Shown here: positions 35,901 through 49,163 of the stretch, in pieces
How the letters are laid out: each line of letters begins with the position of its first letter
How positions within the stretch are numbered: the stretch's first letter is position 1
DNA from: Mesaphorura yosii
Taxonomy: Eukaryota; Arthropoda; Collembola; Poduromorpha; Tullbergiidae
Direction: 5' to 3'
Assembly (NCBI GenBank): GCA_009869945.1
Contig: WIXG01000160.1
Coordinates: forward strand, 62,001-126,000
DNA length: 64,000 nucleotides
The notes under the pieces: model-generated
Databases searched by the model: none
What the model saw: only the letters and a program-made list of their open reading frames with translations
What the model was told of the DNA's origin: nothing
Program-made: the position numbers and the translations under genes

Positions 35901-38900
35901 GTTTGCGGGGTTGTGCTTTCACTTGCAGTCTTCCGCCTCGTCAAACTACAGAAACAAAATATTCCTGCTGGGCCAATTTCCGCCTTTAATCAAAGTTCGG
36001 GCTTCGTCTCAATTTGAAGATGCTGAAATAATGCAAAAAGTTTGCAAATTGTGTCTATTTTTGAAGGGAGCCGATATTAAATGACAACCGGTAACTTCTG
36101 CGAGCGTTTCAGTTTGCTTTGGCAAACGCTAACGAGGAGACAATAGCCGAAAGGTCAAAGAGCGGCGGCAGCTCCCTCGTTAACCTTTCCCCGTATTGTC
36201 TTTGCGTTTGTGTGTGACAGGATGTAATCCAATTGAGTGAAAGTAAGCCGCCCGTAATTCCCTCGACATTTTTCCTAATTTGCAATGATTGCGTACGCCA
36301 CGACGGTTTGCGTTGTGGGCGACACTCTGCCAAGTTATTAATTGTCATGTCACGAACTGCCTGCCTCGGCACTGCACCCGGGTCAGCCCATTTGTGCATT
36401 GTTTGCTCGCAATCGCACCTCGCGCCGTCTCCGTCGCTCAATCATCGTCACTCAATGCCACACTTTCGGCTCCCGTTCGTGCCGCGCGCGCCTTGCGTTT
36501 TCTCGCAATTCAATTAGACAGTCTGTTTCCGATTCAATCGCAGATTTGCAGTCGTAAAGGGACGGCACAGTTAAACTCCATGCCGTATTGAGGTTAATTA
36601 GCCAGGCAGCGCTTTCTCCGTGCTACCGTCTTGGTTTGTGGGTGGAATGATCTCTCTTTTGTTCTTATGACACATTTCGTTGCTTTCTCCGCTGCTTTCA
36701 CTCGAGTGTATCTTTTTTGCTTCTTCGCTACAAGGACAAATGTACGTGCGTCTTTGGCATCAAGTGCCTTCTCCAATTCCCGTGTGATTCATTTCTTCAT
36801 CTCTGCGCTGCATGTGGTAGAAGCAGCAGGCAGGCAGGCAGGGATGAGATGAAGATGAAAAAAGTACCGAAAATGGTCTATTTTTAGAACCCAGCAAGTG
36901 AGCATCTCTCAACGCCCAAAGTGCTTTCTCTTCTCCCTCCTCGGCCTTATTATGCTGTCGCTATGAATGAATATTGCAGATGAATTCGTCTCGTTGCTGC
37001 CTCCATCGTGCAGCCAATCTCTCTAATGTTGCACCTTCACTCACTCGTCGTGTCCGCTCTCCTTCCTCGCCCGCAGCTAATCACAGGACGACGAGACAAA
37101 GTCAAAACAAATCCTGTCTTTGTCTCAGTCTCGCTCGCCTTTCCAATCACCTGCCAAACAAAATTGAAATTTCTCCTAAAGTTTGCGAGACAATTACAAA
37201 ACTCGTTATTCAACGTGTCGTGCTTCTCATCGCTCCCATCTCGGCCTGTGCTTTGATGCTTTGTTGAGGTGAGATCAATATCTCCTGGCCTTCCATGCTT
37301 TCACATGCTTTCTCCTTCACGTGCTTTATTGCGGGCCGGGGCACTCAATTGATGGATGATGAGAGGAGATGAGCTGCAGTGTGTTCTAGTCAATGAACCG
37401 CGAACGCCAACAAAGCAGAAGAACCGCAGAGCAGAGCGACGAGCGCCGAATTTCGGATGTATTACATCACCGTGCTCCGTGGCCCGTGCCTGCCTGCTGT
37501 CTAAGCAAAGGCAGACCACCCACGCACTCACAAACCACGCATGCATTGCATCACGGGCTCAATGCGGACATTTCGCTTTCTCCGTGCCCGTACTGCTTTC
37601 GCTCTCCGTCCGCGGAGCTCGCGAACACTGACGCTGACCCGCTCCCGCCTGCCCCGCGTGGCGTGCATTGTTGGAGTATCGATGTCATTGACGGACGGAC
37701 GAACGGAAGGAAGGAAGCAAGGAAAGTGTGGGTGCGAGAGGAACCAATAAACACAAGCAATCTCCCAAACACAAAGAGAGAACGATAAAGATGGAGATAG
37801 GCGAGATGCAGTGCGGAGAAAGTTTAATTTTATGTTTGTGTACAGAACACAAGCGAAAGGGAGAGATATTTTTAGGCCGAGAGCGCGAGGCGAATAAAAC
37901 TTTGTTGGGCGCCAGGAAGTCGTGTTGGCAGGTCGCCAGAGTCTGAGAAACGGGGCAAAGAGTCCGAGATGACGTCACGCGAGAGCGATAGCGCTTCGGC
38001 CCGAAGAGAGCAGCCCATTCATTCGCACAAATTACAATTTCATAAATCTGCGTTTAAAACAAGCAAAGAAACTGAATCCATCTCGCGCAATTAGACTCGT
38101 GTCTGTTTACTCGGCAGCCGAGCAGCTGCGATAATTTATCTCTCGTCATCATCAGCTCGGCTCCCTGCTCATTATCACTTCTCATCTCTTAAAAAAGAGG
38201 AAACTTTCTTTCTCAGGAGATCATTACTCCTCAGCGCGTACGTGGAAGAAGCGCGGCCGAGTGGATTTGTGAGGGAGATTTACCGAACCGAGAAGAGAGC
38301 ATACAAATGAGCAGCTACTTTGCTCGTTGGAGATCGTAGTTTCGCAGGTGAGAGACCATTCGTTGTCTGTGCTGGCGCATTAATAATGCAGAGCAGTGCG
38401 AATGGCGAATGACAACGCACCGACCGAGAAGAAGTGTGAGTCTGAGCAGGCTGAAGTGGCCGAAATGGCAAATGGGCTCTCAACTGCATTTTATTAGCGC
38501 AGCAGAGAAGTTTACTTTACTTTGTCTTTTAAGTGAGTTTGTGCGGATAATAAACTGAGCAGGAGAAAGTTAGCAACCCTTCTCATGTCCATATCCATGC
38601 TCTCGGGGCTCAGGATATGCATAGCATAATCTTATATGACTCCGCTCGCATGTGTACTCTGACGTCTTTCTCTTCAAACGTTTGCATCACAGCCGCACGA
38701 CGGGCACGGGCACGGGCACGGGCGAGAGCGCGAGGACGACGTAAGCAGCAACCTAACATAAGAAGCCTCGCGCACTCAGACCGAATCGGTACGCGTATTT
38801 CCTCCCTCAGCCCACCACCCTCATGCGATGCCCGCACTGCTGCTCCTCTCGTCGATTCGGGGGTCCTGCTTTCATTCACAAAAATTCGCACTCGGGGCTC

Positions 38901-41900
38901 GCACTGCCGAAAGAAACTGCTGCTCGCACGCTCACTCGGCCGGTCGCTGTTCGAGGAGGAATTTATGGGACTCGAGCACATGATTACATTTCGCGAGATG
39001 ATTTATTCACGATTGCGGAGAAGGTGTTCTTTGTTGCAAAATGCAAATCGCGGATGAAAAATTGATTTGCATTGAGCGGATGAAAGGATGAGATGATGAG
39101 CGGGTAGGCTGCGCACAGAGAATTGGATCAAGAAATTAAATCAGCAGCCCATTTGCGATTCATTCGCCCAGGAATTGAATAAAATTTCAAAATACCAACT
39201 CGAAATAGAATTTACTGCGAATGAAACTTGCAGCGAGTTGAATGGAGAAAGCAGACTTTCTCCGACCCGGCCGTCTCTCCGTTTGATTAAAATATATTAT
39301 CGCCGCCTTTCTCCGGGGAAAGGTGAAATTCTGTTTTCGGAGAAAGCAGAGAAAGGCCGCTGCGGAGAAAGTTTGAAACGTGAAAAATGCTGAGCATTTG
39401 AAAGGACGGGCGAGACGTCTTTATTTGACAATTACGCATTTAGCGGAGTGAAAAAGGGCGAAGGCGGACGCGCGTGTGTGAAAAGTTTTAGCCTGATTAA
39501 TCTTCAATGGGCGCGGAGAAAAGACGAATTAACCTTTCAAAAGCAGACTCGATCGGACACACTCGCAAAGTCCTTAATCAGTGATTTGCATCATTAAATG
39601 GGACTTTATTTCCCGTCGGCAGAATTTAAAGCGAAATAATGAACTTGTTTACACTCCGCCAGCAACCAGCTCGCCCATTCATTCCACTACTTTACTTTCC
39701 AGGCCAGTCCAAAAGTAAGTAACTGTAAAAGGAAGCATTTGCGCTCCGAGGCACGATAAACTCAGCCCAGCGTGTGTCGCTTTCTCTTGCCTGACTTTTC
39801 TCCGACATGTCAATCGCCAGAAACGACCAGGAAGTCGGAATCGAAGTCTTTTCCAACTTTTACGCCTCGTGTCCCTTTTTGCTATTTGCACTGTGGCCAT
39901 TAAACATGTACGCTCAACGCAGGAAAGTTGGGATTGACGTTGGATGACATTTGATGCTGGGAATTATTATTTCGACAGACGGAACTCAGTCGACCGAAAA
40001 ATATAAGCGCCCCTTCTTCCTCTGAAGTTCTTAACAATCGCTCTGCACTTCTTTCTCTGTAGCCAACAACTTTCACCTTTCGTGCTCGACACACGTTCAC
40101 TCGAGGAAGAGAATAGCGTTGTCGTTTCGCATAAATGCAAATTACTTAATTTCATCTGAACTCGTTTCATGCGAACACAGTTCACCACACCCGAATAATT
40201 ACCCGGAACACTTTCTCTCACTTCTCCTGAACCGCTCTCGTTCTGGGAATCCCTTCATCGTGAATGCAGATCATTTCCTAGCCTGCGCCCACCCGGGGCC
40301 ATGCGGCGACGGCTTCCACGAACCGCTCATTATGCTAAACACTCATGTGGCCATTTCCTGTGCGGTGTGTCATGAAAAGACCCACGTGGTGCTGCTGACT
40401 TCGTGCATCGATCGCCTTCGCCCACTCTTAACGACAAACGACACCGGCAGTGGGCTCCAAATTAAAGCTTGGCAAGGCTGCAGGTGCCAATTAGTTGGGC
40501 AGGCGAGCAGCTGAGGACGAGGGGGACGATGGATCACGGAGGAAGTGCAGAGCTTTAAATTTAAGTCCGGGTGTGAATTTCCAGGTCCCTTGCCACCAAC
40601 AGGCCAGAGTGCGGGCTCCGTTAGCGACAGTGGAAAAAACCGATGCGCCTAAAAATACGCGAGAAAGAGAGGGAAAAGTACGGCCGTGAAAGGCGATCCA
40701 AAACGAAACAAAACAAAACAGCAATTTGGTTGGCAAAAGTTCCTCCCTCATTATGACTTGCGAATGAATGAAAAGCTGGGCAAATAAATTCGATAATTGG
40801 CTCCGGGAAAATTGATCCGCTGTCTTCCTCCCTCTCATTTGTTCGTCATTTAAAATTCAATTACGAGGCAGCAAACGGGCAAAAGACGCGGCTCGGTGAC
40901 AAATGAAAGATAAATGTAGTGACGATTGGCAAAATGCCGATTAGCAAATTCGACGACGAAAAAAAAGCATCCCGATTGGCAAATCAGATGGCAATACAAA
41001 TATTAAAATGGCAAATTTTACTCTTTTTTCAAATGTCACAAACTCAAATATTTTTAGAGATAGCCTTCAAATGCAGCATTGTAAATATCTTTAAGCTTTT
41101 TTGTACTTCGAATTGCCTTCTTTCTCGCTTGTTTGGAAAATTTCCGGCTTCAATTCTAGCGTGTGTGTTTTCAGTACGGCTTTGTTCCTTCAGAACCTGT
41201 AACAATCGCGAAACAGGAGGACGGTCACAAGTTAGTTTCTGCTGGAAACGATTATGCCACCTTTCAATGAGGTTGGACGTGCGTGGAACACTGTTGTTGA
41301 GGCGGCATGTCACGTTCTATGTATGCACTGGGAACAATGGTGGAAGCCAATCTTTCCCAACGTAAGTACGTTCAAAATATTTTCGAATCACATACAGAGC
41401 TGGATCGACGTGCCTAATCAATTTCTCAAATCTGAAAAGTTGTTTCATTAGCGTCACGAGTAAATAAATAGAAATGGAGATATAGAAATGTATCGTATGT
41501 TTTCCTGATATGAATATGCGGAACAAAAGCCAAGGCATAAAAATATTTATATTGAGTTGGAAATTTTTTATCACTGATGTATATGGTGTAGAGTCCGTGT
41601 TCTTGAATTTTTCTCACAATAGACTGAGACAAATAGAAAAGACAACCCTGCACCCCAGCCTTTGGAATTGCAATGTCCAGTTCTTGGATAGTCGCAGTCT
41701 CGGAGTCCGCGAAAATATATTCAGGGCCCAATTTAATTTCATACTGGAAATTTAAAAGTACGTGCTAGAACTAGCAACCAGGCGATGATTATAATAATTT
41801 GCAAAATTACTGCATCTGCTATGATGTTCAATGAAGAGCCCCTCTTGTCTTGTATGCGTCCTTTGTCTTATCTCGAAGCAGAGCATATACTAATGGAAGG

Positions 41901-44900
41901 GAAGCCTAACCACACGGCTGGTCGTCCTCGTTCTTGTGTAAAAAAACTCGATGAATGGTGTAGAGTTGGCTCTTCTTCCTGTACAACTTCGGACATGATT
42001 TAAATGTGTCGTCAGCAACCCAACTGTCACATGCGGCAAGCATATTCAGGTTTCCCTTTGTTCTAAAAATCAGCAAGCGCTTGTTGTCACATGAGTCGAA
42101 CTGCAGGAACTTCTCTCCTCGAACTGTGTGATGATAACTTCTCGACATGTCGAGATCGAAAGTTGGATTTCTTGTACTTCCTGATGCAGTGTTTGATGGC
42201 GTGCTCCGCAAGCAAGAGGGCCTTGAATGCTCATAGGGACTGCGTTGCTTAGTCGAAAATGGATTTTGTGCTGGTAAATGGGTCATCCAGTGCTAATTGT
42301 GTAGCTGTACCCACTGCAATTTCGGCTCCAGCCTTGTCCAAGTCTGGCGCCCCTTCGATAATTGTTCCAATTACGCATCCGATCGCCGAGTGTCATTGAA
42401 GCCCACGCGGCCGAATCGTGGAGAATTTTGCAATTCGCGGAAAGGAAAGTCTGTCCAATTTCACAAACTGTGGAGACGGAATAATAAGCTTCCCCCACTC
42501 GCTTCTCGCATGAAGATGAAAGTTGACATTTTTGCTGTGAGTTTTCGGCTGATTAAATCTTAATGCAAACCAGGGAAGCGAGAAAAGTTGTTGAGCTGCA
42601 GTGCAAATGTTGGAGCAACACTTTGATAAATTACATTTTCTATTTTTCGACTCGGCGTCTTCCCACTCAGCCTCTCCTCAGAAGCAGTAGCAGCCTCCCG
42701 TCGTCACGCCGATCTGATCAACTCCTGCTGCCTGGTATTTGTGCATGTACTTAGCGTGTATCTCGCTTTCTAATCCCCACATAAATAGATAACGAAGGAG
42801 CGGCGTAGTGGCAGAGATGCGATGCGTATTGACAGTAATAAATTGGTATTATTCGCTACAAGATCCAAATCTCTGATTCAAGAGATTTCAGATCTGGAAA
42901 TAGAGTTAGCAAAAGTGCTTTTCAAATAAGACTCAATTCCCAAGACGCACAACAACGCGAGCGCAGTAAATCCGGGCAAGGCAAAAGCAGCCTCCGCCAG
43001 TACTCGCCGTGATCCTCCAGAAGGATTCCTTCTCCCGGCATCCTCGGCCGCACTACACAAAGAGAAAACAAAGACGTCGAGGAGAAAAGCAGGAGTCGAG
43101 CCACGAATCGACTCTTGGCTTTGGCAATCGTGCATTAACAATTAGCGACGCTGCTCGTAAATTAAATTGAAAACGCGTGTCGTGTTTCATGAATTAAGAC
43201 AATCCGACAACAAAGGAAGACGGAAGAGAAGGCAGAGAAAAGAAGAAGTGCGGGGAAGGCCAGAGGAAGGGTGAAAGTGCAGCGAAAGCAGAGCCGAGAG
43301 AAAGGAAGATGTAGTTTGTGGATGTTTAATGGACTCGAGTAAAAATAGGGGCCAATACGAACACAAAGGCAGGGAAAGTGTGAAGGATAATAATGATTCA
43401 GTGTAATGACGCAAATACAAGCACACGAGCCGTGTCTGCTCGGCGAATGCTTTAATGCATTCCCGTGCGAGTGCTGTCGGGTGGCAATGTAAATAAAAAT
43501 ATAATTTAATAAACTAAATAAACTCGGGTGCTGCCGCAGCAGACACACGATCATTATCCTTTGTCATAAATTAAATCCCTGCCAGGCCAAAGGTTAAGTC
43601 AGAGTCGGGCCATGCAAGGCCAGGAAGTTTAAAGACGAGTCTCTCTTAATCCCGCACTTGACGTCATTGTTCCTCGATTTCTCATTCACGCGGCCGTGCA
43701 ACGTGACACCGCGAGCTGGCAGAGAAATAAATCGAACGCTCTCGTTATTTATAAAGACTCCCGCACACGGCCCAGGCAGCCCGGCCAGGTGAGTCAATAC
43801 GAGCAGCAGCACTCGCTCGGTCGATAATTTAACACAACCTGTTTGCTTCTCTTTCTTCTTCTTTCCAATTCGCATTTTATTATGTACGCTCTCTGAGCAG
43901 AATTCGGATACAATTAACGTCGCCTGCTCACGGCCTACCTCGTCACATGGACAAAGTACAAAGTAAATCCAGAAATAAACACGCGGAGCATGCATGCGTG
44001 TCGGGCTGAGATCCGGAGCTGCTGAGGAATGAGCAAAAAGAAGAAATGAAGAGCGAGTCAGGTGAAAGCCGCCTGGGGCGAAGTGAGACGCCTCCTTTCT
44101 CTTTTGATCTTTCTCCTCCGCTCCCTTCAGTGCCTTCTCATTTTCTGCCGCTGCTCCCTCCTGATGACGTGCTTTGTTGTAGTTGCTGTCAAAGGAGAGA
44201 AAGAGATGAATGAATAATTAATGCCCTATAAATTAACCTTGGCCAACAAATGCAAACAACGCATCAACAAATGTCAACCACTCGCAAGTATGCTGCGCGG
44301 ATTTCGTGTGCCAAATGAAGATTGACACATCAAATACAAAAAGCAAAAAAGTTGCTCGGCTGGCTCATCTTGTCTGTTTTCATTCAAGGAAATGAATTAT
44401 TTAGCCCGCGTGTCGGGTGCGACCCGCGACAAATGCAATTAATTATTGACATCAATCACAGTCACAGACTCCAAGCGTACCTGTTGTTGTTGTTTACGGC
44501 GCATCTGCTCGAATCGGAGCTGCTGCTTGAGGAAGAGAGCGTTCTTGAGGTGGTCCTGAATCGAATTGAATTGCTCCACAGATTTCTCGATGGATTTTAT
44601 CGCTCTGTGGGGAACAAACATACAAAAGCGGGCATTTGAGTGGAAATCAACGAAATTGAATACAGATGAACAATTAACGCGAATGAAACGCGCCCGCATT
44701 GCCTACCTGCACTTTGGAAAGTTTCGGTTTATTATTACAGCGTGTAATTTCGTACGGAGAAAGGCAGGCACGTGGCGAAGTTTGAACACGCAATCCGACA
44801 ATAATAACGCCGAACCGCAATCGGCTCTTTTCCGTGCTCCGTTCCAAGAAACAGAAGGAAAGTTTGATTTTTATTATTCAGAACTATTTTTGCTTTCGAG

Positions 44901-47527
44901 CTGTCGGTTTATTTATTATTCATCGTGTCTTCATTCCACGTCCAACCATGACATCATACGATTAGGCTTAGGCTACGTGCATTTCGCTCTTGTCATAACT
45001 GACTGCCCAGCCCCATCACTGAATTGAAACGATGACGAATGATCGCCACTGCTTACGTAACTGATTGCCTTGCCTCGTGTTTGTTTTGTCTCACAAACTT
45101 GATAATCACCCAATTCGCCTGTTCGTCGAGTTTTACGCTTGTTTTCGCTTTTGCACTGAGTAGCAGTTGCCGTTGTACACTTACCCAATGCTGTAGTCGA
45201 TATCGTAACACGTTCCCTGCAGGGTCCGGTGCTGGCTCGCAAATCTGGATTCCTCTTCTATAATTAGGGGAACCTCCTTCCGCACATGCTCCTGCAGAGA
45301 AAAAGGAGATAATTGAGTAATTATGCGGTAATTAATTGAGAGTACTTGAATCGGGCTTGCCTGCAAACAGAAGAGGGCCAGGGAGGGCTCATTCGCGATG
45401 ATGTGCATGTTTTCTGACAGCCTCCCCACCGCTGTCAATTCAAATAAATGCACAGCAGCATAATAAATCAGTGGTATGAATGCTTGAACCGTGAATAGTC
45501 GATAGGAATGTGAGTTGATACCTTTTTTAAGTTTATTTGACAATTCCGAGGATGTGGAGAACCCGAGCACGGGTTCCTGCACCGACGACCGCCTGGAGTC
45601 GGACATCCTCCTCATAAACACTGTACACTCTGAAAACACAATTAAATCAAGCAAGAAACGGTCTAAATAATTAAATATGCGAGGGAGTAATTTTCTGCGA
45701 GAACTGCGAGATGAGGATTTGAACCGGAGGCCGGTTTCAAGGATACACGCAGAATCGATACTCCTGCAAGGATAAATTGGTAAATTGCTTTCACCGTGAT
45801 CGTGGAGTGGAAGTCTCTGTAAAGTCGCCGTATTTCATTAAATTCAGTAAAGGCGGACAAGAGCCTGAGTCGTGAAGGAGAATGAATAATAGATTAGACA
45901 CTTAAGACACAACAAGCAAGGGCTTTAAAAGGATGAATAAAAAATGCTATTTGCCATGCACAGTGCACGAAGACTTTCATTTTACGGCCGCATTTCATCA
46001 TCGTCCAATATACATGCCTCAACGGCCATTCCTCATCCTCTCAAGTGCCGTCCTCGACTCGTGCTCAAAGGATAAATTATTAATCTCGTCAATTGGCGAA
46101 TTTCCTCCGCTTGGCTTCTTCCAGGAAAAATTAATGCGGCAATATCGTTCGGTCGGTCGTTGGCGTTCTCTTCCTGGAACCTCATCAACCGACAATTTTC
46201 CGGTCGGGTTCAGCGTACTGCCCGGCCTGATTACCGCTGTCCACAGTTTCATGGAAACTGATTACAGCAAGATTGCAATTACGTCGTTAGAAAAGGTCAA
46301 AGAGCGCAAGCCTCGGCACAACGCGCGAGGGTCCTCACACTCAGTTTTCAATTGTCCTTTTTATCAATTTATCTCTCTTGTTTTTATGTTCGCTTGGTGG
46401 CTCGTGAGCTGGTGCGTTATTTCCAATTACGAGTCTGCGATGCGGGTAAATAAATTATTATTTGCACACGGCCGCAGCGTGAACACGAGTCTCGTCGCGA
46501 GGCACGAGCAGCCCGAATGGGAATGAAAGTTGAAAGTTCAGGAACATGGGCACGGCATCGGGAGAAAAATGAAAGAATTTGAGTGCTTTGGAGAGAAAAG
46601 TTTCCGAGCTCCATTGACGTAATCACGTCAATCACAACTACACATAAAATCAACACTCGCCCTGTTATCGGCACGCGCATCAAATTCCAATAAATTGCGA
46701 GAAATGAAAGGGGAATGCGAGATCCAATAAGCACTAAACACGTCCGCCTTGTCAACACGGCCACCATTACTTCGATCTCCGTACACAAAAGTCGCAATTG
46801 GAATGTGTCCGGTGGTCGTTACGCCAAACAAGCATGTGAATAATTCAGCAGTAAACGTTAAAAATACGATTGACCGTGATGGCAACTGACTTGATTGGCG
46901 AATTTGGTCATTTCCTATTTTAAATGGTTGGTAATTGTAGCAGCGCCACAAAAGACCCGTCGAGAGGCTATTAATAGCCACAACTCCCGAATGTATGGAC
47001 CGGACCCGATTTAGAACCACCAAGGCTATGTTTATCGCCGGCGTGACGGAAAGAGTGCAATAACTCGCGTTCGTTGCGTTTTACGTTCACCGAAACAGAA
47101 ACTGAGACATGTAATTTACCGATTGACGAATGACGATGTGATTGAGTCGTGAGAGTCTTGTGACTTTCCCCTATCCTGTGCTTCTGTGAAGAATTGTACT
47201 TGATGACCTTTCTCCTTGTGTCTTTGCAGAGTGTCCGTTGGCTGACGATGGAATGGAGCGTTTCGCGTGTCCCACCCCGGACTCCGTGGGTCGGTATCGT
47301 TGTGTCGACGATCATGTGCTCTGCGACGGCTTCATCGACTGTCCAAACGCCGAAGACGAGGACCGACAAGCCTGCATGTTCTACAAAACGGTAAATGCGT
47401 CACACATCAACTTTTGCCAACTCACTTGGTTACTATTTCACTTGCCTTGTCCCTCTTACAGACGAAGGCTCACTTGGATGTGTTGGCGGACGCATTGCTG
47501 CGATGGGCGCGTGGCAAGAAGAAGTAA
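29922..47527 (+). CDS. jeb: secreted LDLa-domain ligand, jelly belly (Jeb/HEN-1) type
   Basis: Probable ligand of the receptor tyrosine kinase Alk. Exons 29922-30780, 47230-47390 and 47462-47527; 361 residues. Residues 1-31 form a clear signal peptide (Arg-rich start, then a LLLLGAAALLIL core, ending near VHA); this set the start, although an upstream in-frame Met exists. A long low-complexity, mostly hydrophilic region follows. After a 16.4 kb intron (phase 1 on both sides), exon 2 holds one complete LDL-receptor class A domain with six Cys and the calcium-site motif DCPNAEDE. The C-terminal tail (FYKTTKAHLDVLADALLRW) follows it. The single LDLa near the C-terminus fits Jeb/HEN-1 rather than a receptor, as no membrane segment is present. 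No other exon is evident in the intron, though a missed one is possible. The intron contains BORCS8 and a MULE remnant. Confidence 0.78.
34270..34289. repeat. (TGCC)n microsatellite
   Basis: Five TGCC units in the long intron, the same motif as at 29173 and, in reverse complement, at 36826. Confidence 0.8.
36826..36842. repeat. (GGCA)n microsatellite
   Basis: Four GGCA units, the reverse complement of the TGCC repeats elsewhere in the window. Confidence 0.75.
38694..38724. repeat. GGGCAC hexamer repeat
   Basis: About four copies of a GGGCAC unit in the long intron; no coding context. Confidence 0.7.
41044..42120 (-). pseudogene. decayed MULE (Mutator-like) transposase
   Basis: Minus-strand fragments in different frames line up in order with a MULE transposase. 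An N-side piece is near 42100-41906 (FLQFDSCDNKRLLIF, then WVADDTFKSCPKLY). Next comes LPLVYALLRDKTK near 41890-41840, and a central piece at 41731-41426 (GCLFYLSQSIVRKIQE, then YALAFVP). The last is a C-side piece near 41300-41044 (PRTSNLIERWHNRFQ). The fragments are separated by stops and frameshifts, so no transposase can be made. The element is AT-rich against its surroundings. I saw no terminal inverted repeats or target duplication. It lies in the long intron, antisense to the host gene. Confidence 0.7.
44138..45615 (-). CDS. BORCS8: BORC complex subunit 8 (MEF2BNB) homologue, nested in an intron
   Basis: BORC recruits Arl8 to lysosomes and drives their kinesin-based movement. Exons: 45522-45615, 45361-45431, 45185-45291, 44481-44604, 44138-44185; 147 residues, phases consistent. 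The core matches vertebrate BORCS8: SENMHIIANEPSLALFCLQEHVRKEVPLI, then Y-D-Y and an amphipathic helix IEKSVEQFNSIQDHLKNA. Exon 4 ends in a Gln-rich run. The short last exon (acceptor CTTTGACAG) gives a Ser/Gly-rich tail ending SSGRK, comparable with the low-complexity human tail. Exon 2 appears to use a GC donor (CAG|GCAAGC); an in-frame GT donor 15 nt further on would insert five residues (ASPIQ). An acceptor-like TTTTCAG precedes the first Met, suggesting a 5' UTR intron. The gene lies inside the 16.4 kb intron of the jelly-belly-like gene, antisense to it. Confidence 0.82.
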
Positions 47528-49124
47528 AGCTATGAGGCGAAATATCAAAAGTCAGCGATTAGGATCAGAAGACGATGACTCGACTCCATTCATTGGATGC
47601 TGAGTGGGAGTCATGCGTCGATTCCATTCCAAATTATGATGATTAATTTAAGTCCACTCCAAACTGTGCTGACCTCACTCTGCACTTGCACGCTCCTCCG
47701 TTGACTCCGTTCACTGCACCTACACACCAATTAATGTAAACGCACCAGTAATTGTTAAGTTACATAATTGCCACGCGTATCGTTAATGGAAGACAATCAG
47801 TATTGAGTTTAAAAGTGTGAGCGTGTCTGATAATCGTGTTTATATTGCAACATTAAAATGTCAGACTGATTTTCCAGATTCGCGACTTGATTACCCAATT
47901 GAGTGCATGTTGATGGTGCTAAAAGCGACCCAATCGAACCCTCCGTGTCCTAACCCGTCTTGTCTAGGTCTTGGATGTGTGGACAATACAATTAGGCGCT
48001 AGATAGTATTAGCGGGTAGGGTTTCGGTATCTGATGTTGGCTGGTGGCTGATGCAGAGACGCAGTTCAGTGACTGGAGGCTATTTTTGGAGTTTGATAGT
48101 TATAAGTCATAATTTGATAGGCGATAAGCAATTTTCACTAATTCTCCCGTTTCAATTAACGTGAGGCAAAGTATGAGATTAAGTGTGGCTGTGGGTGTTT
48201 ATAACTAATAGAGCTAGAATTAAGATTTAGCGTCTAGGATCATTGTCATTGGAAGGTAATCTATGTGATACTCCAAACACAACACTTACCACCCAACCAG
48301 ACACTTACTGTAAGAGTTAAGGTGAGGTTAAGGGTTGCACACTGCTGCACTGGCACTGATTGATGATTTCCATTTGTTAAGTTAACTGCAAGCACTTAGG
48401 CCTAAATGTTGCGAGAATGGAGCAAGGATTTATACAAAGAGAGATAACTGATAATTAACTAAACTAAGCTAATCGAGATCGAGATACTCGTCAGTCAAAA
48501 TGTGGTTGTTATTTTAATGGTAATGAATAAATGCAACTAAGCAATCCTCTGAACAAACTACAGACATATCAACACAAGTAAACACTATCACTAATCTTAT
48601 CTACGAGTACATGTGAGCGTGGATTAGTTAAAATAGCATGTGCATACAAAATGTGGATTACTTTGGTTGAGAAACATGATAAGACTTACCATCTTGAGGA
48701 ATCTTAATTACAAGTATCGTAATGAACTTATCTCTTATCAAATCCACTAATTACGGTTACTGGTCACTGGTTGTTGTTGTACTCAAGCACCTTTTCGGTT
48801 TCTTCTCAGATCTGACGCGGAGTGAATGCCAAAGCTCGTAATTTTCTGATTATTTCAATTGTTGTAGTTAATTAATGGAGTTAGCGTGTCATTCCACACT
48901 ACGTTAGTCTAGTTGTACTAATTAATTAGTCGTCTGTTCAGTGTTAGACAGTTAAGCAGGATAGTAGCGTATTCAAAGCGTCTTTTCAATTGACATCTCA
49001 TCTCGCCCCTTTCGTTCAGATCAGCCGTCTTTTCGTTCACTGATTCAGTTTGCAAATGCATTTTATGGAGATAAGCTGCAAACATGTGAAATCAATTTAT
49101 AATAATACTCTTTTGCGTCAATTT

Positions 49125-49130
49125 TTTATT
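49125..49130 (-). terminator. polyadenylation signal of four-finger C2H2 gene
   Basis: AATAAA on the minus strand about 100 nt past the stop at 49230. Confidence 0.5.
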
Positions 49131-49157
49131 TCTCGTTTTGTCAATTGATCAAGATTG

Positions 49158-49163
49158 AATAAA
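49158..49163 (+). terminator. distal polyadenylation signal of the jelly-belly-like gene
   Basis: AATAAA on the plus strand, 28 nt beyond the opposing signal at 49125-49130; a proximal alternative lies at 48526-48531. Confidence 0.45.

Larger units (their letters stand above)
30781..47229 (+). other. 16.4 kb intron of the jelly-belly-like gene
   Basis: Begins GTAAGC and ends TCTTTGCAG. Apart from the MULE remnant (41-42.1 kb), BORCS8 (44.1-45.6 kb), microsatellites and one MEF2-type site (36878-36887, CTATTTTTAG), I see no supportable exon on either strand. TAATTA-type homeodomain core sequences are frequent, but base composition alone could explain this. Confidence 0.6.

Noticed and set aside
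30781-47229. Search for further jelly-belly-like exons, conserved microRNAs or other nested genes in the long intron
   Set aside because: Apart from BORCS8 and the MULE remnant no frame had both splice signals and protein character, and no familiar microRNA seed and hairpin was found by eye.
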